Source: an uncultured Pelagibacteraceae bacterium
GTDB lineage: Bacteria; Pseudomonadota; Alphaproteobacteria; Pelagibacterales; Pelagibacteraceae
Assembly (NCBI GenBank): GCA_902588925.1
Contig: CACIRB010000002.1
Location: 1-64,000, forward strand
DNA length: 64,000 nucleotides
Direction of reading: 5' to 3'
Positions 44,117 to 54,042 of the stretch are shown piece after piece. Made by a program: the position numbers and the translations under genes. Positions within the stretch are counted from its first letter, which is position 1; the number at the start of each line of letters is the position of its first letter. The notes under the pieces are model-generated. The model worked only from the letters and a program-made list of their open reading frames with translations, made no database searches and was not told where the DNA came from.

Positions 44117-45082
44117 TTAAAACTTGTTTAAATTTAGCCAATTTTTTTTGTAATCTTGATAAGTTTTTTCTAAACCTTTTTTTAAAGAAACTTTAGGTTT
44201 AAAACCAAAATATTCCATTCGTACACTGTCTAACAATTTTCTTGGAGTGCCATCGGGTCTAGTAAAATCATATTCAATTTTACCTTTAAATCCTACGATT
44301 TTCTTTATATTTTTTGCCAGTTCATTAATAGTTATCTCAATATTACTCCCAACATTAACGTGACTTGACATTGGTGTAGAAAATTTTCTAAAGGTTCTTA
44401 TATCTTTATTCATTAAATGAATAGACGCTTTTGCTAAATCATCAACGTATAAAAATTCTCTTTTTGGTTTTCCACTACCCCAAATAACAACTTTTTTTGA
44501 ATTATTCATTTTTGCTTTATGAAACCGATTTATCAGTCCTGGTATTACATGACTATCTTCATCATGATAATTATCACCTGGACCATAAAGGTTCGTCGGC
44601 ATTATGCATCTATAATCTAAACCATATTGTCGATTATAACTTTCGCACATTTTAATTCCTGCAATTTTAGCGATCGCATATGGTTCATTTGTAGGTTCTA
44701 ATTTTCCTGTCAAAAGTTTTTCTTCTTTTATGGGTTGTTTGGCCTTCTTAGGATAAATACAGCTTGATCCCAAAAACAATAATTTTTTAATACCACTTAC
44801 ATAAGAGCTATGAATTATATTAGTTTGTATCATTAGATTTTCGTAAATAAAATTTGCTGGGTAATTATTATTAGCACTAATTCCTCCTACTTTAGCTGCT
44901 GCTATATACACTTCATCTATCTTATTTTTTTTAAAAAAATTTAGAACTTTTTTTTGATCTAACAAATCAAGTTCTTTTTTTTCTTTAGTTATTAGTTCTA
45001 CATTGCGCAATTTTAAATAGCGAACTAAAGCAGATCCAACCATACCATTATGCCCTGCAATGAATATTTTGGTTTTAGACAT
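44117..45082 (-). CDS. fcl: GDP-L-fucose synthase
   Basis: The 321-residue extended short-chain dehydrogenase epimerises and reduces GDP-4-keto-6-deoxymannose to GDP-L-fucose. It shows G-H-N-G-M-V-G (10-16) for NADP, the G-S-S-C-I-Y-P segment with catalytic serine (106/107), and Y-A-I-A-K (Y135, K139). N-L-Y-G-P-G-D-N-Y and [18 protein letters not shown] are also diagnostic. It lies 23 bases after gmd, whose product is its substrate, giving a two-gene GDP-fucose operon for surface glycan. Confidence 0.94.
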   Translation of the reverse strand: MSKTKIFIAGHNGMVGSALVRYLKLRNVELITKEKKELDLLDQKKVLNFFKKNKIDEVYIAAAKVGGISANNNYPANFIYENLMIQTNIIHSSYVSGIKKLLFLGSSCIYPKKAKQPIKEEKLLTGKLEPTNEPYAIAKIAGIKMCESYNRQYGLDYRCIMPTNLYGPGDNYHDEDSHVIPGLINRFHKAKMNNSKKVVIWGSGKPKREFLYVDDLAKASIHLMNKDIRTFRKFSTPMSSHVNVGSNIEITINELAKNIKKIVGFKGKIEYDFTRPDGTPRKLLDSVRMEYFGFKPKVSLKKGLEKTYQDYKKNWLNLNKF

Positions 45083-45105
45083 AATCTTTTCAAATATAAT
45101 ATTTT

Positions 45106-46167
45106 TTAATTTTTATGATTATATGATTTACCTTTTTTTAATAAGTCGATGTCTTTTTCAACCATTTCTTTTACTAACTGTTCAAAAGAAATTTTTGGTA
45201 TCCAGTTTAATTCTTTTTTTGCTTTACTAGCATCACCTAGTAATGCTTCTACCTCTGTAGGACGAAAATATCTTGAATCAATTTTAATAATTTCTTTTCC
45301 ATTATAAACTCCAACTTCATCTAAACCTGTACCTTTCCACTCAATTTTCATATCTAAATTTTTCAAAACCAACTTCACAAAGTCTCTTACAGAATACTGT
45401 TTCCCAGTAGCTATAACGAAGTCTTGTGGTTTTTTTTGTTGAAGCATTAACCATTGAACCTCAACAAAGTCTTTTGCATGACCCCAATCTCTTAATGCAT
45501 CAAGATTTCCAAGATACAAGCATTCTTGAAATCCTAGTTTTATACGAGATAGTCCTCTTGTAATTTTTCTAGTAACAAAAGTTTCACCTCTTACTGGACT
45601 TTCATGATTAAATAAAATGCCATTACATGCATAAATATCGTATGCCTCTCGGTAGTTTACTGTTATCCAATAAGCATAAAGCTTCGCAACTCCGTAAGGA
45701 CTTCTAGGATAAAAAGGAGTATTTTCATTTTTTGGATTTTCTTTAGATGCTCCATATAACTCAGAAGTTGATGCTTGATAAAATTTTGTTTTTTTTTCTA
45801 ATTTCAAAATTCTAATAGCCTCTAAAATTCTAAGAGTTCCTAATGCATCTGAGTTTGCAGTATACTCAGGTTTCTCAAAAGAAACAGCAACATGACTTTG
45901 AGCTGCTAAATTATAAATTTCATCAGGTTGAACTTCTTGAATTATTCTAATTAAAGATGTTGCATCTGTTAAATCTCCATAATGTAAAATTAATTTACGA
46001 TGTTTTTCTTGTGGATCTTGATATAAATGATCAATACGGTGTGTATTTATTAAAGATGATCTTCTTTTGATACCATGAACTTCATAACCTTTTTGCAATA
46101 AAAATTCTGCTAAATAGGATCCGTCTTGACCAGTTATTCCTGTTATTAAAGCTTTACTTTTTTTCAT
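45106..46167 (-). CDS. gmd: GDP-mannose 4,6-dehydratase
   Basis: The 353-residue dehydratase converts GDP-mannose to GDP-4-keto-6-deoxymannose. It has [11 protein letters not shown] (10-20), [26 protein letters not shown], the S-T-S-E-L-Y-G site and Y-G-V-A-K (Y158, K162), then [15 protein letters not shown]. These are all near-consensus. It is transcribed with fcl. The 108-base spacer to the divergent gene at 46276 is AT-rich and should hold both promoters, but none stands out. Confidence 0.95.
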   Translation of the reverse strand: MKKSKALITGITGQDGSYLAEFLLQKGYEVHGIKRRSSLINTHRIDHLYQDPQEKHRKLILHYGDLTDATSLIRIIQEVQPDEIYNLAAQSHVAVSFEKPEYTANSDALGTLRILEAIRILKLEKKTKFYQASTSELYGASKENPKNENTPFYPRSPYGVAKLYAYWITVNYREAYDIYACNGILFNHESPVRGETFVTRKITRGLSRIKLGFQECLYLGNLDALRDWGHAKDFVEVQWLMLQQKKPQDFVIATGKQYSVRDFVKLVLKNLDMKIEWKGTGLDEVGVYNGKEIIKIDSRYFRPTEVEALLGDASKAKKELNWIPKISFEQLVKEMVEKDIDLLKKGKSYNHKN

Positions 46168-46275
46168 TATTTAAAAATATTATTAAGTCGATTTTTTTAT
46201 AATTAATATAATAATCATACTATTTATTTATGTTATTGTATTATTAATTTTTTAAAAAATAGTTAAAAATTTTTA

Positions 46276-47304
46276 ATGAATAGTAATTATCAAACATCAC
46301 TTGTTATAACAACAATTAACAAGCCAAATAAAGTTATTAACAAGTACTTAGATATAACTAAAAAAAACAAAATTAACTATATAATCATTGGTGATAAAAA
46401 AACTCCAAACTATAAAAATAAATATCCGTACTTTGATTTAAAAAAACAAAAAAAATTTAATTTTAAAATTTTTAATTTATTACCTTACAATACGTATTCT
46501 AGAAAAAATCTTGGTTATCTTATTGCAATGAAAAATAAATCAAAAATTATTATAGAGACTGATGACGATAATTTACCAAAAAAAAATTTTTTCAATAATT
46601 TAAAAATTAATAAAACTCTTAAAGAGTTTAGTGGACCTAGATGGATAAACATACTAGAAATTTTTAAAACAAATAACAAAATTATTTGGCCGAGAGGTTT
46701 TCCATTAAATTTATTAAATAAAAAAAATAAATATAAAGTTAAAAAAAGAAATGTTTTTTCTCCTATTCAGCAAAGAATGTGTGATGGTAATCCTGATGTT
46801 GATGCTATTTTTAGATTAACTAAAAAATTTAGAAACCATTATTTTAAGAAAATTGATATCGCAGTAAATAATAAATCAATCTCTCCTTTTAATAGTCAAA
46901 ACACAGTCTGGCATGAAATTGCCTTTCCCCTAATGTATTTGCCATCTTATTGCACCATGAGATCTACCGATATATGGAGAGGATTAATTGCAGTAAGGAT
47001 TTTAGAAAATTATAATTGGAATTTAACTTTTTTAAAATCAACAGTTATACAAGAAAGAAACCCCCATGATTTGATGGATGATTTTATTCAAGAAATACCA
47101 GTTTATAAAAATAATGTTGAACTTTGTAATGTGATTAAAAAAGTAAATTTAAGCAATAGATATAAAGATATACTCTTAAATATTTATAAGTGTTATGATC
47201 AACTAGTTAAAAAAAAAATTTTAAATAAAAAAGAGTTACCACTATTAAAAAGGTGGTTACTAGATATAAATAAAATTTATCCAAATTTAAATAAATATAA
47301 ATAG
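46276..47304 (+). CDS. STELLO/DUF288-type glycosyltransferase-like protein
   Basis: The 342-residue protein resembles STELLO (DUF288) proteins: an N-terminal V-I-T-T-I-N-K-P strand, I-I-I-G-D-K-K-T-P, Y-S-R-K-N-L-G-Y-L-I-A-M, and the acidic E-T-D-D-D-N-L-P metal site (residues about 94-101). Later come G-P-R-W-I-N, R-M-C-D-G-N-P-D-V-D-A-I-F-R-L and Y-C-T-M-R-S-T-D-I-W-R-G, also family-typical. They are predicted GT-A glycosyltransferases; acceptor and sugar are unknown. The next glycosyltransferase follows after 9 bases on the same strand, so both probably act on the same glycan. Confidence 0.75.
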   Translation: MNSNYQTSLVITTINKPNKVINKYLDITKKNKINYIIIGDKKTPNYKNKYPYFDLKKQKKFNFKIFNLLPYNTYSRKNLGYLIAMKNKSKIIIETDDDNLPKKNFFNNLKINKTLKEFSGPRWINILEIFKTNNKIIWPRGFPLNLLNKKNKYKVKKRNVFSPIQQRMCDGNPDVDAIFRLTKKFRNHYFKKIDIAVNNKSISPFNSQNTVWHEIAFPLMYLPSYCTMRSTDIWRGLIAVRILENYNWNLTFLKSTVIQERNPHDLMDDFIQEIPVYKNNVELCNVIKKVNLSNRYKDILLNIYKCYDQLVKKKILNKKELPLLKRWLLDINKIYPNLNKYK

Positions 47305-47313
47305 TAAATTAGA

Positions 47314-48030
47314 ATGAAAACAAATATTGCTATATTTACTCCAATGGCTAATGAAGAAAAAAATGCAAAAAAATTTATTTTAAAAATTTTAAAATATAGA
47401 AAGTATTTTAATAAATTCAGATATTTTATTATATTAGATAAAGCATCAACAGATAATACTTATAAAATTGTTAAAGAATTAGAAAATAAGCATAAACCAT
47501 TAAAAGTAATATGGTCACCAAAAAACAAAACTGTAGTTGATGCTTATGTAGAAGGGTATAAAAATTGTTTAAAAACTGATTATGAGTGGATACTAGAAAT
47601 AGATGCTGGAGGAAGTCATAACCCAAAAAATATATTAAATTTTATCAAATTTATTAACAATGATTATGATTGTATTTATGGGAGTAGATTTTGTAAAAAT
47701 GGAAAAATGTTAAATTCTAATTATATAAGAGATCTTTTTAGCAAAGGTGGATCTTTATTGACAAAATTTTTTTTTAATATCAATTTGTTGGATACTACTA
47801 GCGGCTATCAAATGTTTAACAAAAATGTTCTCAAAAAAATTATTAATAAGAAGTTATTATCAAGAAATAGATTTTTTCAGACTGAAATTAAAATCTATAC
47901 TCGAAAACTGAATATTAAAGAAGTGCCTATCCAGTATGTTTGTCAAACTCATACTATGAATTTGTATGCAATTTTTGAATCAATTTATTTGTTACTTAAA
48001 ATAAGATTATTAAATAAAAATCACATATAG
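47314..48030 (+). CDS. Family 2 glycosyltransferase
   Basis: The 238-residue protein has a GT2/dolichol-phosphate-mannose-synthase-like domain: I-F-T-P-M-A-N-E-E-K-N-A, F-I-I-L-D-K-A-S-T-D-N-T (D of strand 2), W-I-L-E-I-D-A-G-G-S-H-N-P (the DxD site appears as D-A-G) and Y-G-S-R-F. T-S-G-Y-Q-M-F and Q-T-E-I-K lie in the C-terminal half. No membrane anchor is seen apart from a short hydrophobic C-terminus. It likely transfers a sugar to a lipid carrier or surface glycan. It converges on the large membrane protein with 13 bases between. Confidence 0.8.
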   Translation: MKTNIAIFTPMANEEKNAKKFILKILKYRKYFNKFRYFIILDKASTDNTYKIVKELENKHKPLKVIWSPKNKTVVDAYVEGYKNCLKTDYEWILEIDAGGSHNPKNILNFIKFINNDYDCIYGSRFCKNGKMLNSNYIRDLFSKGGSLLTKFFFNINLLDTTSGYQMFNKNVLKKIINKKLLSRNRFFQTEIKIYTRKLNIKEVPIQYVCQTHTMNLYAIFESIYLLLKIRLLNKNHI

Positions 48031-48043
48031 ATTATTTTATAAT

Positions 48044-49732
48044 TCATAGTCCTTTACAAGTTTTTTCATTCTCTAAATAGGTTTTTGTTTTTACTAAGTA
48101 AAAATAAGTAATAAATTCTTCATTACTATCTATCATGTTATACTCAGATATTTCTTTAATACATCTTTCCAGTGAAATATTTTCTAAATTCGTTTTAAAT
48201 TTTCTAGAACGATGAATTTTAGAAGGCTGATTAATGAGAATATATTCAATTTTATTTTTTAATAAAAATTTTTTCTCAAATTCATTTAAAGCATTTTCTA
48301 AAGATTGATTATCATGAGCAAATTGCTTGTGTATTTTTTTTCTCTCAAAAACATAGTTAGGTGTGGCTACCATACCTTTTCTATGATAAGTTGGGATTTT
48401 ACTAAAGAAAGCAAAATTTCCATCAGTACTATCAAATACTTTCGTTGATTTATCAAATTTTTTTTCATCAAGCATTTCAGCAAACTTCATAACTGCATAA
48501 GGTTCTTTTTTTTTATAATCGATATTTCCATAAGGTGCGTTGTGATTATATTCAATATTTTTACGTATATATATTGAATTATAAAAAATCAGTGGAATAG
48601 TAATAATAATAAGAATGTAAAAAAAAGTTTTCTTAAAAATGAAGTTTCTAAAAAATGTTTTTTTTAAAAAAAATTTTAGATAATATAAAAATAATGAAAT
48701 TGATAATATTGCAGCATTTAGATGTACAACGAAATACCATCTTCCCACAGATCCAATTTTAGTAAATAAAATTTGATATGAAGTATGTAAAAATATACCA
48801 ATTAAAAGTAGCCACACAATATTTAGATAACTTTTTACTTTAAATGAAATATTTTCTTTTTTAATAAATTTAGACAATAAAGTGCAACTAATTGCGCATA
48901 TTAAAGTTACGATTAGAGCCAATATCCCATATTTTATTTGACGTGTTAAGAGGGTTGATAGGACTATTTCTTTATTAATATTTGGAAAATTTGATTTTAT
49001 AACACCAGAAAGCGGTACTGGAGATCCAGTTATATAATAAATTAAGACCACATATCCGCCAACCATTAAAATTGGAGGTAAAGTTAATGCTAATGCTTCT
49101 TTTATTTTTTTTTGAACCAATGTACTTATTATTAAAAAACCATGCAATGGTGAAATTAATAAAACTAAATCTAAACGTGACAAAGCTATTAAAGATGAGA
49201 TCATTCCAATACTAAATGCAATTAGAATATTTATTTTATCTTTTATTATAAATTTATAGATGACATAATAAATGTAGCCTAGAAATAGAACAACTGACAA
49301 AGCAGTTTCCATATACCAAAAAAAATATTTTGTAGCTAAAACTGCAAACAAAAATGTAGAAATAATCTGTATAAATCTATCATCATATATTCTACTAATT
49401 TTATAAAAGAACCATATTGAAATTATAAAAAAAATAAAAAGAAATATGGATAATATATAAACAATTATTGCCAGGTTCTCAGTTATTGAAAAACTAATTG
49501 CTACAAATACAAGCCACAGTGGATGAAATCCATTAGAGGGATATAAACCGTTCCAAGAAAAAAATCTCAGGTCAGATGCTTCACGACCATATACAAAATA
49601 ATAAAAAGTATCACCTGGGGTTCTAGATAAAGTATAAATAGGTGGTTCAAGAAAAGAATATAGAATATAACTAACTAGAAAAAACAATACTATTATAAAT
49701 AAATAAACTTTTTCTAATTTGTGGTCTATCAT
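48044..49732 (-). CDS. Multi-span membrane protein, probable GT-C-type glycosyltransferase
   Basis: The 562-residue protein has about ten to twelve hydrophobic segments within residues 10-395 and a soluble C-terminal domain of about 165 residues. The first loop holds G-D-T-F-Y-Y-F-V-Y and Y-P-S-N-G-F-H-P-L-W-L. An acidic residue in loop 1 and a N-G-x-H-P-L-W motif recur in GT-C-like membrane proteins that use lipid-linked sugars. Function is inferred; it could equally be an uncharacterised envelope protein. It is flanked by glycosyltransferases on one side and rlmB on the other, marking the end of the surface region. Confidence 0.6.
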   Translation of the reverse strand: MIDHKLEKVYLFIIVLFFLVSYILYSFLEPPIYTLSRTPGDTFYYFVYGREASDLRFFSWNGLYPSNGFHPLWLVFVAISFSITENLAIIVYILSIFLFIFFIISIWFFYKISRIYDDRFIQIISTFLFAVLATKYFFWYMETALSVVLFLGYIYYVIYKFIIKDKINILIAFSIGMISSLIALSRLDLVLLISPLHGFLIISTLVQKKIKEALALTLPPILMVGGYVVLIYYITGSPVPLSGVIKSNFPNINKEIVLSTLLTRQIKYGILALIVTLICAISCTLLSKFIKKENISFKVKSYLNIVWLLLIGIFLHTSYQILFTKIGSVGRWYFVVHLNAAILSISLFLYYLKFFLKKTFFRNFIFKKTFFYILIIITIPLIFYNSIYIRKNIEYNHNAPYGNIDYKKKEPYAVMKFAEMLDEKKFDKSTKVFDSTDGNFAFFSKIPTYHRKGMVATPNYVFERKKIHKQFAHDNQSLENALNEFEKKFLLKNKIEYILINQPSKIHRSRKFKTNLENISLERCIKEISEYNMIDSNEEFITYFYLVKTKTYLENEKTCKGL

Positions 49733-49778
49733 TAAAATTATAAATACTTAATTGTTAATCTTTATTTTAGTTTAATTT

Positions 49779-50528
49779 TTATTTAACTGCCTTTTTTTTT
49801 AAATAACAAAGATGATGAAATACAATCGCTGCACTATTTGAGATATTTAAACTGTCAATTTCTTTATTAATATTTATTCTAACAAAAAAATCTGCATATT
49901 TACTTGTATGCTGTCTCATTCCAAATCCTTCTGAACCAAATAAAAGAATATTATTTCCTCGCCACTCTATATCAGTAAAATCCTTTTGACCTTTAGCATC
50001 AAAACCATAAACCCAGAAATTTTTTTCTCTTAAATTTTTTAAAGTTGAATTAATATTAGATACTTGAAAGATATTTACATGTTCCATGCATCCGCTTGCT
50101 GATTTATACATCAGTTTACTATCTCGTGGAAAATGTCTTTCTTTAATTATTAAACCGTCAATATGAAATGACGCAGCATTCCTTATTAATGATCCAATAT
50201 TTCTTGGATCACTAACCTCATCAATACAAACTAATGTTAAGTTATTTTTACCTTTAATGAATTGTTTAAGCTCTGGTTGATCTAAATGCTCAATTTCAGC
50301 AACATAACCATTATGCATTAGTTGTTCTTTAGAAGTATACTTGTCTAATTCTTTTTTAGATTTAAAGTAAATTTTAACATCTTCTAAAATATTTTTATTT
50401 GGATTTTTTCTATGAATATTTTTTTTAGATTCTTCTGTCAAAAAAACTCTCAAAACCTTTCTTCTAGGGTTTCTAAGAGCTTCAATAACGGCATGCTGAC
50501 CAACAATGAAAAAAGATGATTTATTCAT
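49779..50528 (-). CDS. rlmB: 23S rRNA 2'-O-ribose methyltransferase RlmB-like (TrmH family)
   Basis: The 249-residue SPOUT methyltransferase has a N-terminal substrate-binding domain starting G-Q-H-A-V-I-E-A-L-R-N-P and H-N-G-Y-V-A-E. The knot motifs are D-E-V-S-D-P-R-N-I-G-S-L-I-R-N-A, L-L-F-G-S-E-G-F-G-M-R and I-D-S-L-N-I-S-N-S-A-A-I. This layout is RlmB, which methylates G2251 of 23S rRNA; other TrmH-type targets are possible. It is divergent from the tRNA-Tyr operon, separated by 130 bases. Confidence 0.88.
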   Translation of the reverse strand: MNKSSFFIVGQHAVIEALRNPRRKVLRVFLTEESKKNIHRKNPNKNILEDVKIYFKSKKELDKYTSKEQLMHNGYVAEIEHLDQPELKQFIKGKNNLTLVCIDEVSDPRNIGSLIRNAASFHIDGLIIKERHFPRDSKLMYKSASGCMEHVNIFQVSNINSTLKNLREKNFWVYGFDAKGQKDFTDIEWRGNNILLFGSEGFGMRQHTSKYADFFVRININKEIDSLNISNSAAIVFHHLCYLKKKAVK

Positions 50529-50582
50529 AAATTATCATGAGTTTTACACGGTTTTTTTATTATTTTCCTATTAAATCACATA

Positions 50583-50610
50583 TTGCATTTGCATAAATAA
50601 AATATATAAA
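50583..50610 (+). promoter_or_regulatory. Promoter of the tRNA-Tyr/tRNA-Gly/tufA transcript
   Basis: TTGCAT at 50583-50588 and TATAAA at 50605-50610 are 16 bp apart, close to sigma-70 consensus. A transcript starting near 50617 would run through a short hairpin (GGGG/CCCC, 50641-50654) into tRNA-Tyr at 50659. It is the only good promoter seen before this expression block. Confidence 0.5.
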
Positions 50611-50640
50611 ACGCATGTTATTTGAAGCTTTATTGAACAA

Positions 50641-50654
50641 GGGGACACTTCCCC
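50641..50654 (+). other. Small GC hairpin before tRNA-Tyr
   Basis: GGGG and CCCC flank a six-base loop (ACACTT), four bases ahead of the tRNA-Tyr 5' end. It stands out in an AT-rich leader. It may help 5'-end processing or keep the C run from mispairing with the tRNA's G-rich acceptor strand. Confidence 0.35.
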
Positions 50655-50658
50655 AAAA

Positions 50659-50744
50659 GGAGGGGTTCCAGAGCGGTCAAATGGGGCGGGCTGTAAACCC
50701 GTTGACTTCGGTCTTCGAAAGTTCGAATCTTTCCCCCTCCACCA
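50659..50744 (+). tRNA. tRNA-Tyr (anticodon GUA)
   Basis: The 86-base class II tRNA includes CCA. The acceptor is GGAGGGG with CCCCTCC, the anticodon stem GCGGG/CCCGT holds loop CTGTAAA with GTA, and a long variable arm (around 50702-50716) precedes the T arm with GTTCGAATC. It is first in the tRNA-Tyr, tRNA-Gly, tufA, tRNA-Trp, secE series typical of many bacteria. Confidence 0.97.
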
Positions 50745-50788
50745 TTTAATAAATTTTAGATAACATGGAGTGTTACTCTTGGGGTTGT

Positions 50789-50862
50789 GCGGGTGTAGTT
50801 CAATGGTAGAACGCTAGCCTTCCAAGCTGGATGTAAGGGTTCGATTCCCTTTACCCGCTCCA
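50789..50862 (+). tRNA. tRNA-Gly (anticodon UCC)
   Basis: The 74 bases with CCA form a standard cloverleaf: acceptor GCGGGTG with TACCCGC, anticodon stem CTAGC/GCTGG, loop CTTCCAA with TCC, and T arm TTCGATT. Discriminator is T, usual for glycine tRNAs. It lies 44 bases after tRNA-Tyr and 45 bases before tufA. Confidence 0.97.
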
Positions 50863-50907
50863 AGAAATTAAAGTAAGAAACAAAAAAAAAACTGAGGTTA
50901 AAAAGAA

Positions 50908-52098
50908 ATGTCAAAAGAAAAATTCGTACGAAGTAAACCCCACTGTAACATTGGGACTATTGGTCATGTCGACCATGGTAAAACAACTCTTACTGCAGCT
51001 ATAACAAATGTATTAGCTGAAGCTGGTGGTGGAACAGCTGTAGCATATGATCAAATTGATAAAGCTCCAGAGGAAAAAGAAAGAGGAATTACAATTTCAA
51101 CGGCACACGTTGAATATGAAACTGAAAAAAGACACTACGCTCACGTGGACTGTCCAGGCCACGCTGACTATGTAAAAAATATGATTACAGGTGCAGCACA
51201 AATGGATGGAGCAATATTAGTTGTTAATGCAGCTGACGGTCCTATGCCACAAACAAGAGAGCATATTCTTTTAGGAAGACAAGTTGGTATTCCAGCAATT
51301 GTTGTTTACCTAAATAAAGTAGATCAAGTTGATGATAAAGATATGATTGAACTTGTAGAAGAAGAGATAAGAGAACTCTTAACTTCTTATAAATATCCAG
51401 GAGACACAACTCCAATCGTTAAAGGTTCAGCTTTAGCTGCAGTTGAGAAAAGGGATGAAGAAATTGGAAAAAATTCAATTTTGGAATTAATGAAAGCAGT
51501 TGATGAACATATTCCACAACCAGCCAGAGAAGTCGATAAACCTTTCTTGATGCCTGTTGAGGACGTATTTTCAATTTCAGGAAGAGGAACTGTTGCAACA
51601 GGAAGAGTTGAGTCAGGTGTAATTAAAACTGGTGAAGAAGTTGAAATTGTTGGAATTAGGGAAACAAAAAAATCAGTTTGTACTGGAGTAGAAATGTTTA
51701 GAAAACTACTAGACTCTGGTGAAGCTGGAGATAACGTTGGAATTTTATTGAGAGGTATAGAAAGAACTGACATTGAAAGAGGTCAAGTTCTTTGTAAGCC
51801 TGGATCAATAACTCCTCATACTAAATTTGAAGCCCAAGCCTATATTCTTAAAAAAGACGAGGGTGGAAGACACACTCCTTTCTTTACAAAATATAGACCA
51901 CAGTTTTATTTTAGAACAACAGACGTAACGGGGGAAGTAGAATTACCAGCAGGTACAGAAATGGTTATGCCAGGTGATGATGCTAAATTCACTGTTAAAC
52001 TGATTACACCTATTGCAATGGCAGAAAAACTAAACTTTGCTATTAGAGAAGGTGGTAGAACTGTTGGAGCAGGAGTAGTAACTAAAATTATAGAGTAA
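50908..52098 (+). CDS. tufA: Elongation factor Tu
   Basis: The 396-residue GTPase delivers aminoacyl-tRNA to the ribosome. The G1 loop is G-H-V-D-H-G-K-T (19-26), with R-G-I-T-I (switch I), D-C-P-G-H (G3), N-K-V-D (G4) and G-S-A-L (G5). Domains 2 and 3 are complete and the C-terminus [11 protein letters not shown] is standard. A GAGG sits upstream of the ATG. It is placed between tRNA-Gly and tRNA-Trp, the ancestral tufB-like position rather than the str-operon position, since rpsL-rpsG begin 12 kb downstream. Confidence 0.98.
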   Translation: MSKEKFVRSKPHCNIGTIGHVDHGKTTLTAAITNVLAEAGGGTAVAYDQIDKAPEEKERGITISTAHVEYETEKRHYAHVDCPGHADYVKNMITGAAQMDGAILVVNAADGPMPQTREHILLGRQVGIPAIVVYLNKVDQVDDKDMIELVEEEIRELLTSYKYPGDTTPIVKGSALAAVEKRDEEIGKNSILELMKAVDEHIPQPAREVDKPFLMPVEDVFSISGRGTVATGRVESGVIKTGEEVEIVGIRETKKSVCTGVEMFRKLLDSGEAGDNVGILLRGIERTDIERGQVLCKPGSITPHTKFEAQAYILKKDEGGRHTPFFTKYRPQFYFRTTDVTGEVELPAGTEMVMPGDDAKFTVKLITPIAMAEKLNFAIREGGRTVGAGVVTKIIE

Positions 52099-52108
52099 CT
52101 CTATAAAT

Positions 52109-52184
52109 AGGAGTGTAGCTCAATTGGTAGAGCGCCGGTCTCCAAAACCGGAGGCTGAGGGTTCGAGTCCCTCCGCTCCTGCCA
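52109..52184 (+). tRNA. tRNA-Trp (anticodon CCA)
   Basis: The 76 bases including CCA fold as acceptor AGGAGTG with CGCTCCT, D arm GCTC/GAGC, anticodon stem CCGGT/ACCGG with loop CTCCAAA (anticodon CCA) and T arm GAGGG/CCCTC. Discriminator is G, as required for tRNA-Trp. It lies 10 bases after tufA and 17 before secE. Confidence 0.97.
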
Positions 52185-52201
52185 ATTTGAGCTAAAGAAT
52201 T

Positions 52202-52393
52202 ATGAAGAACCCGATTAAATTTATGCAAGAAGTGAAACAAGAGGCTTTTAAAGTTACTTGGCCTACTTGGAAAGAAACTTTGCAAGGTGCTTTAATGGTA
52301 TTCGTTATGGCGGTTGTAATGTCTTTATTTTTCCTTTTATTAGATCAGGTTCTTAAATTCTTCTTAGAATTGTTATTAAAGGTGAGTATTTAA
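52202..52393 (+). CDS. secE: Preprotein translocase subunit SecE
   Basis: The 63-residue single-span SecE has the amphipathic cytoplasmic helix K-F-M-Q-E-V-K-Q-E-A-F-K-V-T-W-P-T-W-K-E-T, with the invariant V-x-W-P, then one membrane helix (residues about 30-55). It clamps SecY in the protein-export channel. It follows tRNA-Trp by 17 bases and precedes nusG by two, the conserved order. Confidence 0.96.
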   Translation: MKNPIKFMQEVKQEAFKVTWPTWKETLQGALMVFVMAVVMSLFFLLLDQVLKFFLELLLKVSI

Positions 52394-52395
52394 TA

Positions 52396-52926
52396 ATGAA
52401 GAATTGGTATATTGTTCAATCACACTCCAGTTTTGAGAATAAAGTTGCCTCATTAATTAAGGAAGAGGCTGATAAGGCTAAAATAAGTGAGAAATTTGAA
52501 GAAATTATCGTTCCAACTCATGATGTAACTGAAGTTAAAAGAGGAAAGAGAATTCAAAGAAAAAAGAAATATTTTCCTGGATATGTTTTAATAAAGAGTG
52601 AGATGGATAATAACATTTATCATATGATAAAAGGAATAAAGAGAGTGAGTGGTTTTCTTGGATCAAAAGGCATCCCAGTTCCAGTATCTGATAAAGAAGT
52701 TGAGAAAATTTTAGGTCAAATTAAAGATGGTGTGGCTCAACCAAAATCTGGTATAGATTACAGCGTTGGTGAAAAAGTCCAGGTTGTTGATGGACCATTT
52801 GCATCATTTAATGGTATGATTGAAGAAATTGATGAAGAAAAAGCTAGACTTAAGGTGTCAGTTTCTATATTTGGTCGTCCAACACCAGTAGATTTAGAAT
52901 ATAACCAAGTTGAGAAAGTAAGTTAA
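52396..52926 (+). CDS. nusG: Transcription termination/antitermination factor NusG
   Basis: The 176-residue protein has the NGN domain ([33 protein letters not shown]) and a C-terminal KOW domain ([22 protein letters not shown]). It binds RNA polymerase beta-prime and links it to Rho or ribosomes. Its stop overlaps the rplK start (TAATG). Confidence 0.97.
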   Translation: MKNWYIVQSHSSFENKVASLIKEEADKAKISEKFEEIIVPTHDVTEVKRGKRIQRKKKYFPGYVLIKSEMDNNIYHMIKGIKRVSGFLGSKGIPVPVSDKEVEKILGQIKDGVAQPKSGIDYSVGEKVQVVDGPFASFNGMIEEIDEEKARLKVSVSIFGRPTPVDLEYNQVEKVS

Positions 52927-53351
52927 TGGCAAAAGAAATAAGTGGATTTATAAAATTACAAATTAAAGGCGGACAAGCTAATCCTGCTCCCCCAGTAGGT
53001 CCTGCGTTAGGTCAACGTGGAGTGAATATAATGGAATTTTGTAAAGCATTTAATGATAAAACAAAATCTATGGCAGGAAAACCTGTTCCAGTTGAAATTA
53101 CTGTATACAAAGATAAAAAATTTGATTTTAAAATTAAATCACCACCAGCATCTTTCTATATTAAAGAAGCTGTGAAATTAAAAGGTGGATCTAAAGAGCC
53201 AGGAAGAAATATTGTAGCTTCAATTTCAAAAAAACAATTAGAAGATATTGCTAAAGAAAAAATGAATGATTTAAATGCTCATGATATAAATGAAGCGGTA
53301 AAAATTATTGCAGGTTCAGCTAGATCAATGGGTATAGAGGTGAAAGAATAA
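52926..53351 (+). CDS. rplK: 50S ribosomal protein L11
   Basis: The 141-residue L11 binds the GTPase-associated region of 23S rRNA. N-terminal [24 protein letters not shown] is canonical, as are the S-P-P-A-S-F-Y-I-K hinge and the C-terminal rRNA-binding A-R-S-M-G-I-E-V. One-base overlaps link it to nusG and rplA. Confidence 0.98.
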   Translation: MAKEISGFIKLQIKGGQANPAPPVGPALGQRGVNIMEFCKAFNDKTKSMAGKPVPVEITVYKDKKFDFKIKSPPASFYIKEAVKLKGGSKEPGRNIVASISKKQLEDIAKEKMNDLNAHDINEAVKIIAGSARSMGIEVKE

Positions 53352-54040
53352 TGGCTTCAAAAAGATACAAAAAATTGCCTGAAAAAACTAAAGACTTAAA
53401 TGCAGAGTCTATTGAAAAATTATTACCTGAGCTAAAAAAAAATTGCACAACAAAATTTGATGAATCTTTAGATTTAAGTTTTCAAATAAATAACAAACAA
53501 AAGAAAAGTGAAGTCAACATTAGAACTGTAGTAAATCTTCCAGGAGGAACAGGCAAGAAAGTAAAAGTTGCTGTTGTTTGTGAAGATAATAAAGCACAAG
53601 AAGCAAAAGATGCAGGCGCTGATATTGTTGGTGGAGATGAATTTGTTGAACAAATCAAAGGTGGAGATTTAAATTTTGAAAAATTGATTTGTACACCGGG
53701 AATGATGATTAAACTCTCAAAATTAGGAAAAGTTTTAGGCCCAAAAGGATTAATGCCAAATCCTAAACTCGGTTCAGTATCTGAAAATATTAAACAAGCA
53801 GTTACTGATGCAAAATCAGGACAAGTTGAAATTAGAAATGATAAAGATGGAAACATAGGTGTAAGTATTGGAAAAAAATCATTCAGTGATGATCAATTAT
53901 TAAAAAATTATAATGCAATAATAGAAGCATTAGAAAAAGAAAAGTCTAACAACACACTTAAAGGTGATTTAATAAAAGGTGTTTTTGCAACTTCTACTAT
54001 GGGTGTTTCATACAAAGTTAAATTAGGAAAATCGATATAG
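53351..54040 (+). CDS. rplA: 50S ribosomal protein L1
   Basis: The 229-residue L1 forms the mobile stalk near the E site and in many bacteria autoregulates the L11-L1 message. Typical segments are R-T-V-V-N-L-P-G-G-T-G-K, V-G-G-D-E-F-V-E-Q-I-K-G, T-P-G-M-M, the L-G-P-K-G-L-M-P-N-P-K-L-G loop, and Y-K-V-K-L. It overlaps rplK by one base and precedes rplJ by two. Confidence 0.98.
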   Translation: MASKRYKKLPEKTKDLNAESIEKLLPELKKNCTTKFDESLDLSFQINNKQKKSEVNIRTVVNLPGGTGKKVKVAVVCEDNKAQEAKDAGADIVGGDEFVEQIKGGDLNFEKLICTPGMMIKLSKLGKVLGPKGLMPNPKLGSVSENIKQAVTDAKSGQVEIRNDKDGNIGVSIGKKSFSDDQLLKNYNAIIEALEKEKSNNTLKGDLIKGVFATSTMGVSYKVKLGKSI

Positions 54041-54042
54041 TT

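Noticed and set aside
51387..51773. Minus-strand open frame of 128 codons opposite tufA
   Set aside because: Entirely inside tufA, with no start signal or recognisable product.
52088..52285. Minus-strand frame across tRNA-Trp and secE
   Set aside because: It runs through a tRNA gene and secE in antisense; such peptides are a common false call over tRNA genes.
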